Below are positions 32,627 to 34,557 of a stretch of DNA of 34,557 nt, piece by piece. Under the pieces are notes generated by a model. It searched no databases. It was not told the origin of the DNA and saw nothing but the letters and a program-made list of their open reading frames with translations. The position numbers and the translations under genes are program-made. Location: the NCBI GenBank assembly GCA_937892395.1, contig CALAGJ010000046.1, forward strand, positions 1 to 34,557, in the 5' to 3' direction. The stretch comes from an uncultured Parafilimonas sp. (GTDB taxonomy: Bacteria > Bacteroidota > Bacteroidia > Chitinophagales > Chitinophagaceae). Position 1 is the first letter of the stretch, and the number at the start of each line of letters is the position of its first letter.

Positions 32627-34108
32627 ATGTACAAAGATATTTTAATAGCTGATGTAGATAGAATCATGCAAGCATCATGGCAGGCTTTTCACGCATACAG
32701 AAAACTTCCCCTGAGGGCCCGTGCCAATTTTATGAGAGCCATAGTACTTGAAATAGAAAACTGTGGAGATGCTTTGATACAGACTGCTATGGCTGAAACA
32801 AATTTGCCCGAAGCAAGACTGCGTGGGGAGCGGGGCAGAACTATTGTACAATTGAATCAATATGCTGATGCTTGCGAAAAAGCAACATGGATGGATATTA
32901 GCATAGATACGGCCATCCCCGATAAAACTCCACAAAAACCAGATATCAGAAAAACAATGATTCCTTTGGGTCCTGTGGTGGTGTATGGTGCCAGTAATTT
33001 TCCTTTTGCTTATTCCACCGCAGGTGGCGATACTGCATCTGCATTTGCCGCAGGCTGTCCGGTGGTTGTAAAAGCGCATCCTGCACATCCACAAACTTCT
33101 GAAATGGTGGCAGCTGCCATTTTTAAAGCAGCCAAAATTTGCAATATGCCAAATGGCATTTTTGCACATGTACACGCCGCAAATTTTGAAGTAGGCAACG
33201 CCTTGGTGATGCATCAATATACCAAAGCTGTGGGTTTTACAGGTTCTTATATCGGTGGCAAGCAGTTGTATGATTGGGCCAATCAACGCAAAGAGCCCAT
33301 ACCTGTTTTTTCAGAAATGGGTAGCATTAACCCGGTATTCTTATTGCCTGAAAAATTAGCTGCATCGGCGGTAGATATTGCTAACATGTATGCTGCCTCC
33401 ATCACATTGAGCGTTGGCCAGTTTTGTACCAATCCCGGATTGATCATAGGCGTGGAAGGCGATGACTTGCAAACTTTTATACGTGCATTAGGAACTGCTA
33501 TACATCATATTAATCCTGCACCCATGCTGCATGATGGTATCGTAAAAGCATACAATCAAAAAAGGGAATTGGCATTGGCGCAAAAAGATGTGCATGTGGT
33601 AGCAAGTAGCCAATCCACTGTAAAAGAAAATGAAGGACTACCCGTAATAGCCACTACAACCGCAGCGGCATTTTTAGAAAATAATGTACTACACCAAGAA
33701 GTATTTGGGCCTTATTCATTGGTGATCCGCTGTGGTAATGATGCTGAAATGACAGCAGTGGCAACTCGTTTAGAAGGTCAATTGACATCAACTGTGCTGG
33801 CCACAAAAAATGATATCCTGCAGCATGAAATTTTGATAGAAACCATAAAAAATATTTGTGGAAGGTTTATTTTAAATAGTGTGCCCACAGGAGTAGAAGT
33901 ATGTGTGAGTATGCATCATGGAGGGCCATTTCCTGCAAGTACGGATGCCAGATTTACAGCAGTAGGGGCAGATGCCATAAAGCGTTTTGCAAGACCTATA
34001 TGTTATCAAAATTGGGCCAATGAATTATTGCCTGATGAATTGAAAAATGAAAATCCATTAAAGATTTGGCGCAGGGTTAATAATGAATTGTCGAATGGTA
34101 TTATTTAA
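32627..34108 (+). CDS. Aldehyde dehydrogenase (NADP+), probably alpha-ketoglutarate semialdehyde dehydrogenase
   Basis: The 493-residue protein is an ALDH-superfamily enzyme: YGASNFPFAYSTAGGDTASA for the cofactor fold, VVKAHPAHPQTSE, VGFTGSYIGGKQL, the general base Glu230 in FSEMGSINP and the nucleophile Cys267 in GQFCTNPG. The KAHPAHP and SEMGSINP variants are typical of the type III ketoglutarate semialdehyde dehydrogenase group, which oxidises 2,5-dioxopentanoate to alpha-ketoglutarate. Together with the upstream DapA-family gene it would make the last two steps of hydroxyproline or pentose-acid catabolism, entering the TCA cycle. The epimerase and oxidase of the hydroxyproline route are not in the window. 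Confidence 0.9.
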   Translation: MYKDILIADVDRIMQASWQAFHAYRKLPLRARANFMRAIVLEIENCGDALIQTAMAETNLPEARLRGERGRTIVQLNQYADACEKATWMDISIDTAIPDKTPQKPDIRKTMIPLGPVVVYGASNFPFAYSTAGGDTASAFAAGCPVVVKAHPAHPQTSEMVAAAIFKAAKICNMPNGIFAHVHAANFEVGNALVMHQYTKAVGFTGSYIGGKQLYDWANQRKEPIPVFSEMGSINPVFLLPEKLAASAVDIANMYAASITLSVGQFCTNPGLIIGVEGDDLQTFIRALGTAIHHINPAPMLHDGIVKAYNQKRELALAQKDVHVVASSQSTVKENEGLPVIATTTAAAFLENNVLHQEVFGPYSLVIRCGNDAEMTAVATRLEGQLTSTVLATKNDILQHEILIETIKNICGRFILNSVPTGVEVCVSMHHGGPFPASTDARFTAVGADAIKRFARPICYQNWANELLPDELKNENPLKIWRRVNNELSNGII

Positions 34109-34557
34109 TTATTGGGTACATTATTGAGTTACTTTTAAAATGTAGGATAAAGTATTTGATTGCTTTTTTGCCGTGCTTTTGGCCGGGGCCTTCGGTTGAA
34201 GTTTTCACAAGAATAATAAGGACATTTCTTCGCTTTGGTGTATTCCGCAAAACGGGAACAACTCGTCGTCTCTTTAACCCAGATTTTGTATTAGAGTTAT
34301 CCAGTAAGACTTACTGGCAGTTTTGTATTTTCAATAAATGAGAAAAGGCTATCATAGCATTGCCTTCTTTTGAGCGGAACACTCAGTTTTAGCACCTTGT
34401 TTTCTACCCAACTTCCCACTGCAAAGCAGTTAAATTTTAATGTTTTTAACTTAGGACTGGGTTGAGTTTGAAGCGTTAATAGCCTAAGGCTATCAAATGC
34501 TACTACTATTGGTATTACCACTTCTGTTCCAGCAATTAGCTACCATTCTTACATCAT
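34109..34557. other. Gene-free right end rich in hairpins
   Basis: Only short frames occur and none resembles a gene. Perfect or near-perfect hairpins lie at 34243-34258, 34301-34317, 34418-34430 and 34479-34493. The window may end here because a repeat interrupted assembly. Confidence 0.6.
34295..34500 (+). repeat. Putative hairpin-rich repeat element, copy B
   Basis: Three hairpins, CCAGTAAG-a-CTTACTGG (34301-34317), ACTGC-aaa-GCAGT (34418-34430) and ATAGCCT-a-AGGCTAT (34479-34493), occur in the same order as in copy A at 2600-2760. Flanks such as GCAGTTTT after hairpin 1 and the TAGCACC...CC approach to hairpin 2 are similar by eye. About 70 extra bases separate hairpins 1 and 2 in this copy. 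Confidence 0.35.

Noticed and set aside
34156..34341. 61-codon open frame on the plus strand at the right end
   Set aside because: No recognisable family, no ribosome-binding or promoter signal, and it runs through the hairpins of the repeat-like region.
34297..34521. 74-codon open frame on the minus strand at the right end
   Set aside because: It reads straight through three perfect hairpins, so its residues are explained by the palindromes; no family recognised.

Overview
The window is a stretch of AT-rich bacterial chromosome from a member of the Bacteroidota, most likely Chitinophagaceae or a close relative. The evidence is a SusC/SusD pair, a type IX secretion (T9SS) C-terminal sorting domain, an IPExxxVDY-family protein, promoters of the TTG-N18-19-TAnnTTTG type, and the rplM-rpsI-rpsB-tsf order. 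No plasmid, phage, CRISPR, rRNA or tRNA signal was seen. The first 14 bases match the 3' end of the Illumina read-1 adapter, so the left edge is an assembly end and not genomic sequence.

Layout. 15-2397: translation genes (end of rplM, rpsI, rpsB, tsf) closed by a strong terminator. 2450-2904: a hairpin-rich gap without a gene. 2905-4549: a TPR membrane protein and a PfkB-family sugar kinase. 4632-10659: a LacI regulator divergent from a susC-susD operon, with no enzyme beside it. 10689-12229 (minus): cysteine desulfurase and an IscA/HesB-type protein for Fe-S assembly. 12292-12693: methylmalonyl-CoA epimerase, ending exactly where rnc ends on the other strand. 12694-14981 (minus): acpP, fabF, rnc, with a terminator-like hairpin between acpP and fabF. 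15128-18213: GNAT acetyltransferase, a phoD-like phosphatase with a YcxB-like membrane protein, and an IPExxxVDY-family protein.

18369-21077 holds the most unusual gene: a complete membrane pyrophosphatase with a C-terminal OmpA-type peptidoglycan-binding domain. Its residues predict a K+-dependent, H+-pumping enzyme. 21201-23252 is a run of three predicted lipoproteins: YHYH-domain, YwqK/MORN-type and SCO-type copper protein. 23253-23717 is a gap made of repeat-like palindromes. 23718-26861 is a T9SS-secreted GH13 amylase-family enzyme, followed by gpsA, a sialate O-acetylesterase-like protein, a carboxypeptidase-regulatory-domain protein and a flavin reductase-family protein. 31677-34108 is a DapA-family/aldehyde dehydrogenase pair that looks like the lower half of trans-4-hydroxyproline (or pentose-acid) catabolism. 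The window ends in a second hairpin-rich region that resembles the one at 2600-2760.

Most genes are core or common for this phylum. The items that stand out are the pyrophosphatase-OmpA fusion, the three-lipoprotein cluster, the two similar hairpin-rich elements, and the dyads around the LacI/SusCD locus. Assignments come from reading motifs by eye; no database search was run.
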